Source: Actinomycetales bacterium Actino_02 | Lineage (GTDB): Bacteria; Actinomycetota; Actinomycetes; Propionibacteriales; Propionibacteriaceae | Assembly (NCBI GenBank): GCA_001603275.1 | Contig: LUYM01000020.1 | Location: 275,670-339,669 of the forward strand | Direction of reading: 5' to 3' | DNA: 64,000 nt | Shown here: piece after piece, positions 18,907-28,700 of the stretch | Numbering within the stretch: position 1 is the first letter of the stretch | Layout: each line of letters begins with the position of its first letter | Made by a program: the position numbers and the translations under genes | The notes under the pieces: generated by a model | Databases searched by the model: none | Told to the model about the DNA's origin: nothing | Seen by the model: only the letters and a program-made list of their open reading frames with translations

Positions 18907-21120
18907 GTGGAGACGAACCTGGACGGCTGGCGGACGCAGGCCTGCTCGAGGCTCTATGCGCCGCTGTCCAGCGTGCTGGGTGAGCGCACGGCCAAGGAGT
19001 TTGCGGCGCTGCGGATCCAGACCGTGGGGGATCTGCTGCGCCACATTCCACGGCGCTATCTCTCCGGCACCGAGCTGACCGATCTGGCCACGCTGACCGA
19101 GGGCGACCATGTCGCGGTCGTGGCCAAGGTCGCCAACATCGAGCGTCATGCGGCTCGTCCATCCCCGGGGCGCAAGCCGGTGCCGGGACGCCTCGAAGTC
19201 ACCCTCACCGACGGCAATGGACGCCTCAGCGCTACCTTCTTCGGACGCGATCATCTCCTCGACTGGTGGAGCCGGCAGCTGCAGGCCGGGGTTGCCGGGC
19301 TGTTCGTCGGCAAGGTGGGCAGCTTCCGCAATCAGCTGCAGATGAGCCACCCCGAGTTCGTCATGTTGGACGCAGGCGGACGGGTTGTGGCCACCAGCGA
19401 GGAGAAGGCCTTGATGGCCGAACTGGCCAGCACTGGCCTGGTCGGCATGTACCCGGCCACCGCGAAGCTGCACACCTGGAAGGTGGCCGAGTGCGCCCGG
19501 CTGGCCCTGGCCAGCGTCGAGGGCGTCGAGGATCCGTGGCCGTCCTGGGTGCTCGGGCGGGCTGGTGTGCTCGGATTGAGCGAAGCCCTGGCCGCCGTTC
19601 ATCAGCCGGCCACCTTGGCGCAGGCCGAGCAAGGTGCCCAGCGGCTCCGCTTCGACGAGGCGCTGTCCACTCAGCTGACCATGGCCTATCGCCGCGCCGA
19701 CGCGGCCACCCGCAAGGCCGTCCCGCGGCCGCTGGTGGCTGATGGATTGCTGGATGCCTTCGATGCCCAGCTGCCCTTCCAGCTCACCGAGGGCCAGCAG
19801 CGGGTGAGCGACGACATCCTCGACGACCTGGCCAAGGACCGCCCGATGCAGCGGCTCCTGCAAGGTGAGGTCGGCTCGGGCAAGACCGTGGTGGCGTTGC
19901 GGGCCATGCTGGCCGTGGTGGACGCCGGTGGCCAGGCGGCGCTGCTGGCGCCCACCGAGGTGCTCGCCGCGCAGCACTATCAGACGATCACCGCGCTGCT
20001 GGGCGAGCTCGGCGGTGGCCGGATGCTCGGCACTCCCGACGTGGCCACCGAGGTGGTGCTCCTGTCCGGTTCGCTGTCGACGGCTGCCAAGAAGGCGGCC
20101 ATGCTGCGGGCAGCCAGCGGTGAGGCCGGGATCGTGATCGGTACCCACGCATTGCTGGCCGATCGGGTCCAGTTCGCCGAACTCGGCCTGATCGTGATCG
20201 ACGAGCAGCATCGATTCGGGGTCGAGCAGCGTGCCCAGTTGGCCGAGAAGGCGACGAGCCGTCCCCATGTGCTCGTTCTCACGGCGACCCCGATCCCGCG
20301 CTCGGTGGCGATGACCATCTTCGGCGATCTGGACGTCTCCACGCTGGCCGAGTTGCCGGCCGGCCGAGCCCAGGTCTCCACGGTGGTGGTGGACGCCGCG
20401 CTGCGGCCGGCCTGGCTGGACCGGGCCTGGGAACGGGTCCGCGAGGAGGTGTCCACCGGGCGACAGGTGTTCATCGTCTGCCCGCGGATCGGTGGCCAGG
20501 GCGACACTGCCGGTGGGCTCGGAGTGATCGAGCTGGCCGAGCAGTTGTGCACCGGCCCGTTGGCCGGCTTGCGGCTCGGGGTGTTGCATGGCCAGCTTCC
20601 CGGCGATGCCAAGGATCAGGTGATGGGGGACTTCGCGGCCCAGCGGCTGGACGTCCTGGTCGCCACCACCGTGATTGAAGTGGGTGTCGACGTCCCCAAC
20701 GCCACCATGATGGTGGTCTGGGATGCCGACCGGTTCGGGATCTCCCAGCTGCATCAGCTCCGCGGACGGATTGGCCGTGGCTCGCACCCGGGAGTGTGTC
20801 TGCTGGTCACGCAGGCCGGCGCGGCCGAGCCGTCCCGAGCCCGCCTGGACGCGGTCGCAGCAACCACCGACGGCTTCGAACTGGCCGAGCTCGATCTTGA
20901 GCAGCGCCGGGAGGGTGACGTGCTCGGTGCCGATCAGGCCGGCACGCGATCCAGCCTGCGACTGCTGCGCGTACTGGAGCATGCCGAGCTGATCGGACAG
21001 GCGCGGGAGCTGGCAATCGAGTGTGTGGCCGCCGACCCCGAGCGAGCGGTGCCGGGCTTCGCCGACGCGGTGCGGGCCACCGAGCTGCTGTCCGGTGGCG
21101 ATTGGCTGGAGCACAACTGA
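18907..21120 (+). CDS. recG: ATP-dependent DNA helicase RecG
   Basis: RecG remodels stalled replication forks and Holliday junctions. The 737-aa protein has an N-terminal wedge (OB-fold) domain with LLRHIPRRYL and GRLEVTLTDG, then an SF2 helicase core: GEVGSGKT (320-327), DEQHRFG box (from 432), LTATPIPRS, and late motifs TTVIEVGVDVPNA and QLRGRIGRG. The GTG start lacks a ribosome-binding site and follows TAGGCT by 8 nt. rsmD starts 17 nt downstream and has its own -10-like hexamer. Confidence 0.96.
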   Translation: METNLDGWRTQACSRLYAPLSSVLGERTAKEFAALRIQTVGDLLRHIPRRYLSGTELTDLATLTEGDHVAVVAKVANIERHAARPSPGRKPVPGRLEVTLTDGNGRLSATFFGRDHLLDWWSRQLQAGVAGLFVGKVGSFRNQLQMSHPEFVMLDAGGRVVATSEEKALMAELASTGLVGMYPATAKLHTWKVAECARLALASVEGVEDPWPSWVLGRAGVLGLSEALAAVHQPATLAQAEQGAQRLRFDEALSTQLTMAYRRADAATRKAVPRPLVADGLLDAFDAQLPFQLTEGQQRVSDDILDDLAKDRPMQRLLQGEVGSGKTVVALRAMLAVVDAGGQAALLAPTEVLAAQHYQTITALLGELGGGRMLGTPDVATEVVLLSGSLSTAAKKAAMLRAASGEAGIVIGTHALLADRVQFAELGLIVIDEQHRFGVEQRAQLAEKATSRPHVLVLTATPIPRSVAMTIFGDLDVSTLAELPAGRAQVSTVVVDAALRPAWLDRAWERVREEVSTGRQVFIVCPRIGGQGDTAGGLGVIELAEQLCTGPLAGLRLGVLHGQLPGDAKDQVMGDFAAQRLDVLVATTVIEVGVDVPNATMMVVWDADRFGISQLHQLRGRIGRGSHPGVCLLVTQAGAAEPSRARLDAVAATTDGFELAELDLEQRREGDVLGADQAGTRSSLRLLRVLEHAELIGQARELAIECVAADPERAVPGFADAVRATELLSGGDWLEHN

Positions 21121-21125
21121 GGGCC

Positions 21126-21131
21126 TAGCCT
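21126..21131 (+). promoter_or_regulatory. Candidate leaderless -10 of rsmD
   Basis: TAGCCT ends 6 nt before the GTG of rsmD in the short recG-rsmD gap. Confidence 0.4.
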
Positions 21132-21137
21132 GAGCCG

Positions 21138-21725
21138 GTGACCAGGATCATCGCGGGAGCGCGACGTGGCCAGCGGCTGCGCACCCCCGACCATCCGGGC
21201 ACCCGTCCGACCAGTGACCGGGTCCGTGAGGCCGCCTTCTCGCTGATCACCGACTGGGCCGGCACGGCCGGTGAGCCGTCGGGAACCTGTCTGCACGGCT
21301 TCAGCTTCCTCGATCTGTATGCCGGAACGGCCGCCGTGGCCTTGGAGGCGGCCAGCCGTGGGGCAGCTCCGGTCTGGGCCGTCGAGTCCGATCAGCGAGC
21401 GGTGTCGGTGGCCCGGCGCAATGTGGCCGACACCAGGCTGGACGTCCGGGTGCTTGCCGGACGGGTGGAGCGAATCCTGACCGGAGATGCTCCGACGGCG
21501 TTCGACGTGATCTGGGCCGACCCGCCGTATGCGGTTGACCTGACCCAGTTGAGCCCGGTGCTCACTGCCGCCTTCGAAGGCGGCTGGCTGGCTGCGGACG
21601 GACTGTTCGTCCTCGAGCGGGCATCGAGAGATGCACCCCCCAGTTGGCCCGATCAGATAGCCGACAGCTGGCTTCGACGTTACGGTGAGACGACGCTCTA
21701 CTTCGCTGCCAGCGCCGGAAGGTGA
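21138..21725 (+). CDS. rsmD: 16S rRNA (guanine(966)-N(2))-methyltransferase
   Basis: RsmD methylates G966 of 16S rRNA using S-adenosylmethionine. The 195-aa product has GTRPTSDRVREAAF (about residues 21-34), the SAM-binding FLDLYAGTAAVALEAASRG, and the catalytic DPPY motif (about residue 131). It starts with GTG 17 nt after recG and stops 3 nt before coaD, matching the frequent recG-rsmD-coaD order. Confidence 0.93.
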   Translation: MTRIIAGARRGQRLRTPDHPGTRPTSDRVREAAFSLITDWAGTAGEPSGTCLHGFSFLDLYAGTAAVALEAASRGAAPVWAVESDQRAVSVARRNVADTRLDVRVLAGRVERILTGDAPTAFDVIWADPPYAVDLTQLSPVLTAAFEGGWLAADGLFVLERASRDAPPSWPDQIADSWLRRYGETTLYFAASAGR

Positions 21726-21728
21726 AAT

Positions 21729-22220
21729 GTGTTAGCCGTCTGCCCCGGATCCTTCGATCCGATCACCTACGGGCATCTCGACATCATCACCCGAGCCGCC
21801 CGGCTGTTTGACGAGGTCGTGGTCGCGGTGGGCCAGAACTCCACCAAGCGCTACCTTTTCGATGCTCAGCAGCGCGTGGAGCTTGCCGCCCAGGCCACCG
21901 CCGACATCCCCGGAGTGCGGGTCGAGCCGCTCACCGGTTTGCTCGTTGATTTCGTCACCTCGCACGGTGCGCGAGTCGTGGTGAAGGGCGTCCGATTCGC
22001 CTCGGATTTCGACTTCGAACTGCAGATGGCTCATCTGAATTCGGTAGTTGGCGGAGTCGAAACTATTATTCTCCCCGCATCGTCTGTGTGGGGGACGCTG
22101 TCATCGACGATGATTCGCGAGATTGCATCCCACGGTGGCGATGTGTCTGAGTTCGTCCCAGAAGTGGTCTCCCGGCGGATCCGCCAAATCGCCGGCAGGA
22201 AGGAGCAAGCAGATGGTTGA
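21729..22220 (+). CDS. coaD: Phosphopantetheine adenylyltransferase
   Basis: CoaD makes dephospho-CoA from 4'-phosphopantetheine and ATP. The 163-aa product has the nucleotidyltransferase signature CPGSFDPITYGHLDI near its start (T/HxGH at about 14-17), KGVRFASDFDFELQMAHLN, and SSTMIREIASHGG near the C-terminus. The GTG start lies 3 nt after rsmD. The 3' end overlaps the next gene by 8 nt. Confidence 0.96.
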   Translation: MLAVCPGSFDPITYGHLDIITRAARLFDEVVVAVGQNSTKRYLFDAQQRVELAAQATADIPGVRVEPLTGLLVDFVTSHGARVVVKGVRFASDFDFELQMAHLNSVVGGVETIILPASSVWGTLSSTMIREIASHGGDVSEFVPEVVSRRIRQIAGRKEQADG

Positions 22221-22710
22221 GCGGACCCACCAGGTCCTTCAGCAGCTGCGTGAGTTGGTCAGCACGGCCAAGAGTGTGCCGATGTCGGCATCCTGCATGG
22301 TGAATCGCACGGAGGCGATCTCGCTGATCGACCAGGCCGCCCAGGCCCTGATCGACGACACCCAGGAGGCGCAGCGGGTTGCCGCAACGTCGCTGGAAAC
22401 CCTCGAGCGCGCGCAAGCCGAAGCACGACAGATCATCGAAGCCGCCGAGGAGAAGGCCCGGTTCCTGGCCGGCCAGTCCGAGGTGGTCGAGGAGGCCAAG
22501 CGCAAGGCGGCCCAGCTGGAGACCAAAGCCCTCAGTGACGCCGAGGCGCTGCGTCGGGAAGCCGACGCCTACGTCGATGCGCGAATCGCCAGCTTCGAGG
22601 CCGGCCTGCACAAGACGATGTCCCAAGTGCGCACCATGCGTGAGCGGCTCTCTCAGCGCTCGGCCCTGGACGACACCAATACCCAAGCGCTGCCTCGGCT
22701 GCGCGACTGA
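22213..22710 (+). CDS. DivIVA/SepIVA-like coiled-coil protein
   Basis: A 165-aa, mostly charged and Ala-rich protein that is predicted helical and coiled coil through about residues 45-145 (EAQRVAATSLETLERAQAEA and following). It lies between coaD and the DUF177 gene; in mycobacteria the gene before DUF177-rnc encodes SepIVA, a DivIVA-like septation factor, and the local sequence looks like a shorter relative. Assignment rests on context plus coiled-coil pattern. The ATG overlaps the coaD stop by 8 nt and AGGAGC lies upstream. It may instead be a generic ATP-synthase-b-like coiled coil. Confidence 0.7.
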   Translation: MVERTHQVLQQLRELVSTAKSVPMSASCMVNRTEAISLIDQAAQALIDDTQEAQRVAATSLETLERAQAEARQIIEAAEEKARFLAGQSEVVEEAKRKAAQLETKALSDAEALRREADAYVDARIASFEAGLHKTMSQVRTMRERLSQRSALDDTNTQALPRLRD

Positions 22711-22723
22711 TTCGGACTCGCTT

Positions 22724-22753
22724 TTGTGTGCCGGACCTCCGGCACGGTAGAGT
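22724..22753 (+). promoter_or_regulatory. Candidate promoter of the DUF177-rpmF-rnc-mutM operon
   Basis: TTGTGT (22724-22729) and TAGAGT (22748-22753) are 18 bp apart. A 7-bp hairpin (22728-22745) fills the spacer and might end the preceding transcript. Confidence 0.35.
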
Positions 22754-22801
22754 CCTCCTTTGGTTACGACGCTGTCGAACCGCGTGTGAAAGGGATACCT
22801 C

Positions 22802-23362
22802 GTGCCTCCCCGTCTGCCGGACTCTCGCTCGGGTCTTGTGATTGATACTCATGAGCTGAGTCGTCGGGCTGGCGTGCTGAAGGAGATCACTCAGGTCGCT
22901 CAGGCACCCGCGGATCTCGGCATCGAAGTGATCGGGGTGCCACTCGGCTCACCCATTGAGTTCAGCCTGCGGCTGGAGTCGGTGGTGGAGGGGGTGCTGG
23001 TCACCGGAACTGCCGTTGTGCAACTGCAGGGCAACTGTGCACGCTGTCTGGATGAGATCTCCGAGACTGAGGAGATCGACCTTCAGGAGCTGTACTGCTA
23101 CCCGGGCAAGGAGCTCGACGATCCGGAAGCCAGTCGCATCGAGGGAGAATTGATCGACCTCGAACCCGTCCTGCGGGACGCAGTGGTACTCGATTTGCCG
23201 TTCACGCCGTTGTGCCGCCCGGATTGTGCCGGGTTGTGTCCCGAATGCGGGGCCAACCTGAACCACGACCCGGATCACGGTCACGCTGAGCCTGTCGATC
23301 CTCGATGGGCTGAGTTGACGGAGTGGGCGCAACCCAGCAACGACACGAAGAACAAGGAGTAA
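22802..23362 (+). CDS. DUF177 (YceD) family protein
   Basis: A 186-aa protein of the YceD/DUF177 family, which is almost always encoded just before rpmF and is linked to 23S rRNA or ribosome metabolism. Visible signs are the central [10 protein letters not shown] motif (Cys pair about residues 78-81), an acidic strand region, and a C-terminal [17 protein letters not shown] cluster that could bind zinc. The GTG start follows AAAGGGA. rpmF begins 4 nt after the stop. Confidence 0.9.
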   Translation: MPPRLPDSRSGLVIDTHELSRRAGVLKEITQVAQAPADLGIEVIGVPLGSPIEFSLRLESVVEGVLVTGTAVVQLQGNCARCLDEISETEEIDLQELYCYPGKELDDPEASRIEGELIDLEPVLRDAVVLDLPFTPLCRPDCAGLCPECGANLNHDPDHGHAEPVDPRWAELTEWAQPSNDTKNKE

Positions 23363-23366
23363 CGCC

Positions 23367-23558
23367 GTGGCCGTTCCCAAGCGGAGAATGTCCCGTGCCA
23401 ACACCAGGGCTCGCCGCTCGCAGTGGAAGACCACTGCTCCGACGCTGGTGACGTGCGCGAATGCCGCCTGCGGCGCCAAGCACCTGCCGCACACTGCGTG
23501 CCCCGAATGTGGCCAGTACGGCCCGCGGGCTGCGCGCCGTCAGGTTCTGGACGCCTGA
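23367..23558 (+). CDS. rpmF: 50S ribosomal protein L32
   Basis: The 63-aa product begins [20 protein letters not shown], the conserved L32 start, and has four Cys in the C-terminal half (CANAACG...CPEC) that form a zinc ribbon, so it is the C+ form. AAGGAG precedes the GTG. It follows DUF177 in the common order. Its last 50 bases are shared with the most likely start region of rnc in another frame. Confidence 0.97.
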   Translation: MAVPKRRMSRANTRARRSQWKTTAPTLVTCANAACGAKHLPHTACPECGQYGPRAARRQVLDA

Positions 23559-24297
23559 GACTCCGGCCACGTCCGGAACACCAGCGGCCTCCAGCCGCGC
23601 CCTGCAGCTGATTGAACAGCTGGGGATCGACCTCGACCCCCAGCTGTTTCGGCTTGCCATGACCCATCGCTCCTACGCGTACGAGAACGGCGGTCTGCCG
23701 CACAACGAGCGCCTGGAGTTCCTCGGCGATGCCGTGCTGGGCATCGTGGTCACCGAGTACCTGTATTTGACCTACCCGGAGCTGCCCGAAGGCCGGCTCG
23801 CCAAGCTGCGCGCTGCCGTGGTCAACTCGCACAGCCTGGCCGACGTGGCCCGCGATCTGGATCTTGGCGATGAGATCCTGCTCGGAAAGGGCGAGCAGAC
23901 CACAGGTGGGTCGGACAAGTCGTCCATCCTGGCCGACTCGCTGGAGGCCTTCCTCGGCTCGGTGCTGATCTCGGCCGGACGGGACGCCGCCGACCGGCTG
24001 ATCCACCACCTGTTCGACCCGCTGGTCGCCAAGGCGGCCGCGCTCGGTGCCGGTCTGGACTGGAAGACCAGCCTCCAGGAGTTCTGCGCCGACCATAACC
24101 TGGGCGGTCCGTCCTATCGGATCACGGAGTCTGGGCCCGATCACGACAAGCGCTTCGAGGCGGTGGCCGTGGTCGGTGAAGAGACCTTCGAGTCGGGCTC
24201 CGGAACCTCGAAGAAGCTTGCTGAGCAGGGTGCCGCGGAGAATGCCTTCACGACCCTGGCCCGTCGGCTGGATCCGGTCGGGCAGATACCGGTCTGA
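23509..24297 (+). CDS. rnc: Ribonuclease III
   Basis: RNase III cuts double-stranded RNA and processes rRNA precursors. Conserved parts are [11 protein letters not shown], the signature [13 protein letters not shown], and [16 protein letters not shown] with acidic catalytic residues, then a C-terminal dsRNA-binding domain ([12 protein letters not shown]...[16 protein letters not shown]). The start is uncertain. Homology begins near nt 23593, but no ATG, GTG or TTG lies in frame between 23509 and 23656. GTG 23509 (262 aa, overlapping rpmF by 50 nt) is given; ATG 23461 or a rare CTG/ATT near 23602-23611 are alternatives. The stop overlaps the mutM start (TGATG). Confidence 0.9.
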   Translation: MASTARGLRAVRFWTPETPATSGTPAASSRALQLIEQLGIDLDPQLFRLAMTHRSYAYENGGLPHNERLEFLGDAVLGIVVTEYLYLTYPELPEGRLAKLRAAVVNSHSLADVARDLDLGDEILLGKGEQTTGGSDKSSILADSLEAFLGSVLISAGRDAADRLIHHLFDPLVAKAAALGAGLDWKTSLQEFCADHNLGGPSYRITESGPDHDKRFEAVAVVGEETFESGSGTSKKLAEQGAAENAFTTLARRLDPVGQIPV

Positions 24298-25157
24298 TGC
24301 CCGAGCTGCCGGAGGTCGAAGTTGTCCGCCGGGGGCTGTCCACGGCGGTCGATGGCCGCCGCATCGCCGAGGTGAGGGTGCTGCATCCTCGTCCGGTTCG
24401 GCGGCATCCGGGTGGCCCGGACGATTTCGCACTGAGCCTGGTCGGGCGCACTTTCGCCGAGCCGAAGCGTCGCGGCAAGTACCTGTGGCTGCCGTTCACC
24501 GATGGGGACGCCCTGCTGGCCCACCTCGGAATGAGCGGCCAGTTCCGCGTCGATGACAGCGACCAGCCACTGCCACAGCACTGTCGGGTGGTTTTCGGCT
24601 TCGCCGATGGTGGGCCGCAGCTGAGATTTGCCGACCAGCGGATGTTCGGCGGCCTGGCCATCAGCGTGGGTGGCGCCGAACTCCCTGACGAGGTGGCCCA
24701 TATCGCCATCGATCTGCTCGACCCTGGGCTCGACCGGGCCGCGCTGGTGTCCAGGATTCGCTCGCGCAGCTCGGGGATCAAGCGCGTGCTGCTGAACCAG
24801 GAGATCGTGTCGGGGATTGGCAATATCTACGCCGACGAGGCGTTGTGGCTGGCCCGACTGCACTACGACACTCCCGCGAACACCATCTCCGCGGCCAAGC
24901 TCACCGAACTGCTGGACGCGGCCCGGCAGGTGATGAGCGAAGCTCTGGCCGTGGGCGGCACCTCTTTCGATTCGCTCTATGTGAACGTCAATGGGTCCTC
25001 GGGCTACTTCGAGCGATCGCTGAATGCCTATGGTCGCGAAGGGCTGCCCTGCCTGCGTTGCGGACGTCCCATGGTGCGCGAGCCATTCATGAACCGGTCG
25101 TCGTTTCGGTGCCCGTCCTGCCAGCGCCCACCGCGTCGCGCGGCCGACCGCGGCTGA
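24297..25157 (+). CDS. mutM: Formamidopyrimidine-DNA glycosylase
   Basis: MutM (Fpg) removes 8-oxoguanine and formamidopyrimidines from DNA. The 286-aa product starts [13 protein letters not shown], in which Pro2 and Glu3 are catalytic after Met removal, has the helix-two-turn-helix segment [11 protein letters not shown] (about residues 165-175), and ends with a zinc finger CLRCGRPM...FRCPSCQ. It overlaps the rnc stop by one base. The rnc-mutM pair is standard in actinobacteria. Confidence 0.96.
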   Translation: MPELPEVEVVRRGLSTAVDGRRIAEVRVLHPRPVRRHPGGPDDFALSLVGRTFAEPKRRGKYLWLPFTDGDALLAHLGMSGQFRVDDSDQPLPQHCRVVFGFADGGPQLRFADQRMFGGLAISVGGAELPDEVAHIAIDLLDPGLDRAALVSRIRSRSSGIKRVLLNQEIVSGIGNIYADEALWLARLHYDTPANTISAAKLTELLDAARQVMSEALAVGGTSFDSLYVNVNGSSGYFERSLNAYGREGLPCLRCGRPMVREPFMNRSSFRCPSCQRPPRRAADRG

Positions 25158-25163
25158 GCCAGA

Positions 25164-25169
25164 TATTGT
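25164..25169 (+). promoter_or_regulatory. Candidate leaderless -10 of gtrA
   Basis: TATTGT ends 8 nt before the GTG at 25178; it lies just after the mutM stop codon. Confidence 0.45.
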
Positions 25170-25177
25170 TCCCAGTT

Positions 25178-25738
25178 GTGAGCCCAGCCGACCTGTACCG
25201 CCGCTACGGCCATGTGGCGCGGCAATTCGTGAAGTTCGGGATGGTCGGCGGCGCTGGCGTCCTAGTCAACATGGTGGTCGCCGTCGTGATGAACAAGCTG
25301 CACGGTGGCACCTCGCACGCCCAGGACATCCTGTGGTCGCTGCCGGGCACCGCCTACAACCTGCGGTTCACCTCGCTGGTCTGGATCGTGGGCTTCCTGG
25401 TGGCGAACCTGTTCAACTTCCAGCTCAACCGCTCGTGGACCTTCCGGGACACCAAGGCTGCGCCCTGGCTGGCCGAGTTCTGGCCCTTCCTGGCCGTCGG
25501 GAGTGTGGCCGCGCTGATCGGGCTTTTCATCAAGATCGGCTTCACCAACCCGACGTCGCCGATCTACCTGCCCGAGCCGTGGTTCCACGAGAATTCCGGA
25601 CTCTCCTCCCGGGAGTACTGGTCTCAGCTGTTCACCATCGTGATCACCACTCCGATCAACTTCGTGGTGAACAAGCTGTGGACGTTCCGTCACATCCGTG
25701 GCCGCCATGCGGCGGCGTCCGAGTCGAGCGCGGGCTGA
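25178..25738 (+). CDS. GtrA family membrane protein
   Basis: The 186-aa product is a GtrA-like four-helix membrane protein. FVKFGMVGGAGVLVNMVV starts the first helix, NFQLNRSWTF and NFVVNKLWTF are the paired family motifs at the ends of the second and last helices. GtrA proteins are thought to help flip polyprenyl-phosphate-linked sugars for cell-wall glycan decoration; the substrate here is unknown. The GTG is chosen because the conserved N-terminus begins there and a -10-like TATTGT precedes it. smc begins 1 nt after its stop. Confidence 0.88.
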   Translation: MSPADLYRRYGHVARQFVKFGMVGGAGVLVNMVVAVVMNKLHGGTSHAQDILWSLPGTAYNLRFTSLVWIVGFLVANLFNFQLNRSWTFRDTKAAPWLAEFWPFLAVGSVAALIGLFIKIGFTNPTSPIYLPEPWFHENSGLSSREYWSQLFTIVITTPINFVVNKLWTFRHIRGRHAAASESSAG

Positions 25739-25739
25739 G

Positions 25740-28700
25740 ATGTATCTGAAGTCCCTTACCCTGCGTGGCTTCAAGTCCTTCGCCTCTTCGACAACCCTGG
25801 CCTTCGAGCCGGGGATCACCTGTGTGGTCGGTCCGAACGGCTCGGGCAAGTCCAACGTGGTGGACGCGCTGGCGTGGGTGATGGGTGAGCAGGGTGCCAA
25901 GAGCCTGCGCGGCGGGAAGATGGAGGACGTCATCTTCGCCGGAACCTCCGGTCGGGCTCCACTGGGCCGCGCCGAGGTGGTGCTCACCATCGACAACTCC
26001 GACGGGGCGCTGCCGATCGAGTACACCGAAGTCACCATCAGTCGAACCATGTTCCGCAGCGGCGGCTCGGAGTACGCCATCAATGGCAGCCCGGCCCGGT
26101 TGCTGGACGTCCAGGACTTGCTGAGCGACTCCGGTATCGGCCGGGAGATGCACGTCATCGTCGGCCAAGGCCAGCTCGACTCGATCCTGCAGGCGACTCC
26201 GGAGATTCGGCGCGGCTTCATCGAGGAGGCCGCCGGGGTGCTCAAGCACCGCAAACGCAAGGAGAAGGCGGAGCGGAAGCTGGAGGCCACCGCGGCCAAC
26301 CTGAACCGCCTCTCCGACTTGCTCGGCGAGATCCGTCGCCAACTCAAGCCACTGGGCCGTCAGGCAGAGGTGGCGCGCAAGGCCGCGGTGATTCAGGCCG
26401 ATCTGCGCGACGCCAAGGCCCGCCTGCTCGCCGACGACCTGGTCAGCCTGCAGCAGAGCTTGGCCGGTGAGCTGGCCGCCGAAGCTGAGTTGAAGACCCG
26501 TCGACTGCGCCTGGAGCGGGAGCTGGCCGAGGCTCGCGAGGCCGAACAGCAGGCCGAGCAGGTGTCTCGGCAGGCAGCACCGCTGCTGGCCAGCGCCCAG
26601 GAGACCTGGTACTCGTTGGCGGCGCTGGCCGAGCGCCTGGCGAGCACCGAGTCGATCGCGGCTGAGCGATTGCGCAATGCGTCCCAGGTCGGCACCGAGG
26701 AGCGTCCCGGGCGTGACCCCGAGGCCATCGAACGTGAGGCGGCCGAGGTGCGCGCCGCCGAAGCTGAGCTCGGTATCGAACTCATGGAGAAGACCGCGGC
26801 CTTGGCCGAAGCCTCCCGGCTGCGCGGAGTCGCCGAAACTGCCCACGAGGAGGCCGAGCGCCAGTACGCCGCCCAACAGCGCGCGATCGCAGATCGGCGC
26901 GAGGGGCTGGCCCGGCTGTCCGGTGAGGTGAACAGTCAGCGGACCCGGGCTGAGGCCAGCGCGGCTGAGATCGACCGGCTGCAGGTCGCCCAGGTCCAGG
27001 CGCAGCAGCGGGCCGCGGAGGCAGCCCGGAAGTTCCAGGAACTGGAGACCCGGCTGGTCGGGCTCAGCGCCGGCGAGGCCGGGCTGGACGACGCCTATGA
27101 GCACGCGGCTCAGGCCCAGGCCGAGGCCGAGACTCAGGTGGAGCGGCTGATCGCTGCCGAGCAGGCCGCCACGGCCGAGCGCGGCGCCCTGGCCGCACGG
27201 GTGGAGGCGCTGGCCCTCGGCCTGGAGCGACGCGACGGCAGTGCGGCTCTGTTGGCGGCCGGGGAGCGGCTGGACGGGCTGCTCGGCTCAGTAGCGGCGC
27301 TGATCAAGGTGTCGCCGGCCGATCAGCTCGCCGTTGCGGCAGCTCTCGGCTCGGCGGCCGACGCGGTCGCTGTCACCGGGCTCAGCGCCGCAGTGGCGGC
27401 CTTCGACCATCTCAAGGCCGAGGATCTCGGGCGGGCCGGACTGCTGCTGGGCGGGCCGGGGACCAGCCAGCGAGCGGACTGGCCGCCGCTGCCCTCGGGG
27501 GCTCGTTACGCGATTGAGCTTGTCGAGTGCGCCGAGCAGCTGCGTCCGGCGCTGGAGCGACTGCTGTTCAAGGTGGCCGTCGTTGACGACATCGACGCTG
27601 CCGCGGCCTTGGTCGAGGCGCTGCCGGAGCTGACGGCGGCCACCCGCGAAGGTGATCTGCTCAGTTCCTGGTTCGCTGCCGGTGGTTCGGCAGCCAAGCC
27701 GTCCCTGCTGGAGGTGCAGGCGGCCCTCGATGAGACCAATGCCCGGCTGGCGGCCGCACAGGCAGAGACCGAGCGGCTCCGGTTCGAGTTGAGCGCCGCG
27801 CGCAGCACGCTGGCCGAGGCCGAGCAGCGCACTGAGGCGGCCTTGGCTCGATTGAACGAGTCCGACGCCGAGCACGCCGCCATGGCGGAGGAGGCCGGCG
27901 AGCTGAATCAGGCCGTCCGGGCCGCGCAGGCCGAAGCGGGACGGCTCGCCGCGCAGGCCGAGGCTGCCCAGGCCAGCCGGCAGCAGGCGCTGACCAGCCT
28001 TGCCGAGCTGGAGACCCGGCTGGAACTGGCCTCGGCCAAGACCGAGGCCAGCGAGGCCGACCCGACCGAGCGTGATCACACCGCGGACGTGGCTCGCGCC
28101 GCGCGTGCGGCAGAGATGGATGCGCGGTTGGCATTGCGCACCCTGGAGGAGCGCGCGCGTGCGCTGGCCGGACGAGCGGAGAGCCTGACTCGGGCCGCGC
28201 AGGCCGAGCGGGACGCCCGGGCGCGGGCGGAGGCTCGCCGCGAGCAGCTGCGCCGTGAAGCCGAGATCGCCGGTGCGGTGCGCACGGCGGCCGGGTGGTT
28301 GTCCGAGCAGTTGGCCGCATCGCGGGCTCAGGCCGAGGAGGCGCGCCAGGAGGCCCAGCAGGTCCGGGCCGGTGCCGAGGCAGAGCTGATCTCCGCCCGG
28401 CAGCGCGGCCGGGAGCTGGCCAAGGAGTTCGAGAGCCTGGTCGGCATCGTCCACGCCGATGAGTTGGCTCGTGCCCAGCGGCAGCTCAAGGTGGAGTCCT
28501 TGGCCGAGAAGGCGCTGGCCGAGCTCGGTCTGGAAGCCGAGGCGCTGATCAACGACTACGGCCCCGAGGTGCTGGTGCCGGTGCTCACCGGTCCGGACGG
28601 CCAGCCGTTGGCAGAGGGCGAGACGGCTGAGCCGATTCCCTACGTCCGTGCCGAGCAGGAGAAGCGGCTCCGGGCGGCCGAGCGTGATCTGGCGGTGTTG

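Noticed and set aside
18892-21114. Long open frame opposite recG
   Set aside because: Shadow of recG; the reverse product is Gly/Gln/His-rich with no recognisable domain.
24845-25177. N-terminal extension of the GtrA protein into mutM
   Set aside because: The extra residues overlap mutM in another frame and bear no family similarity; the GTG at 25178 starts the conserved part and has a -10-like hexamer.
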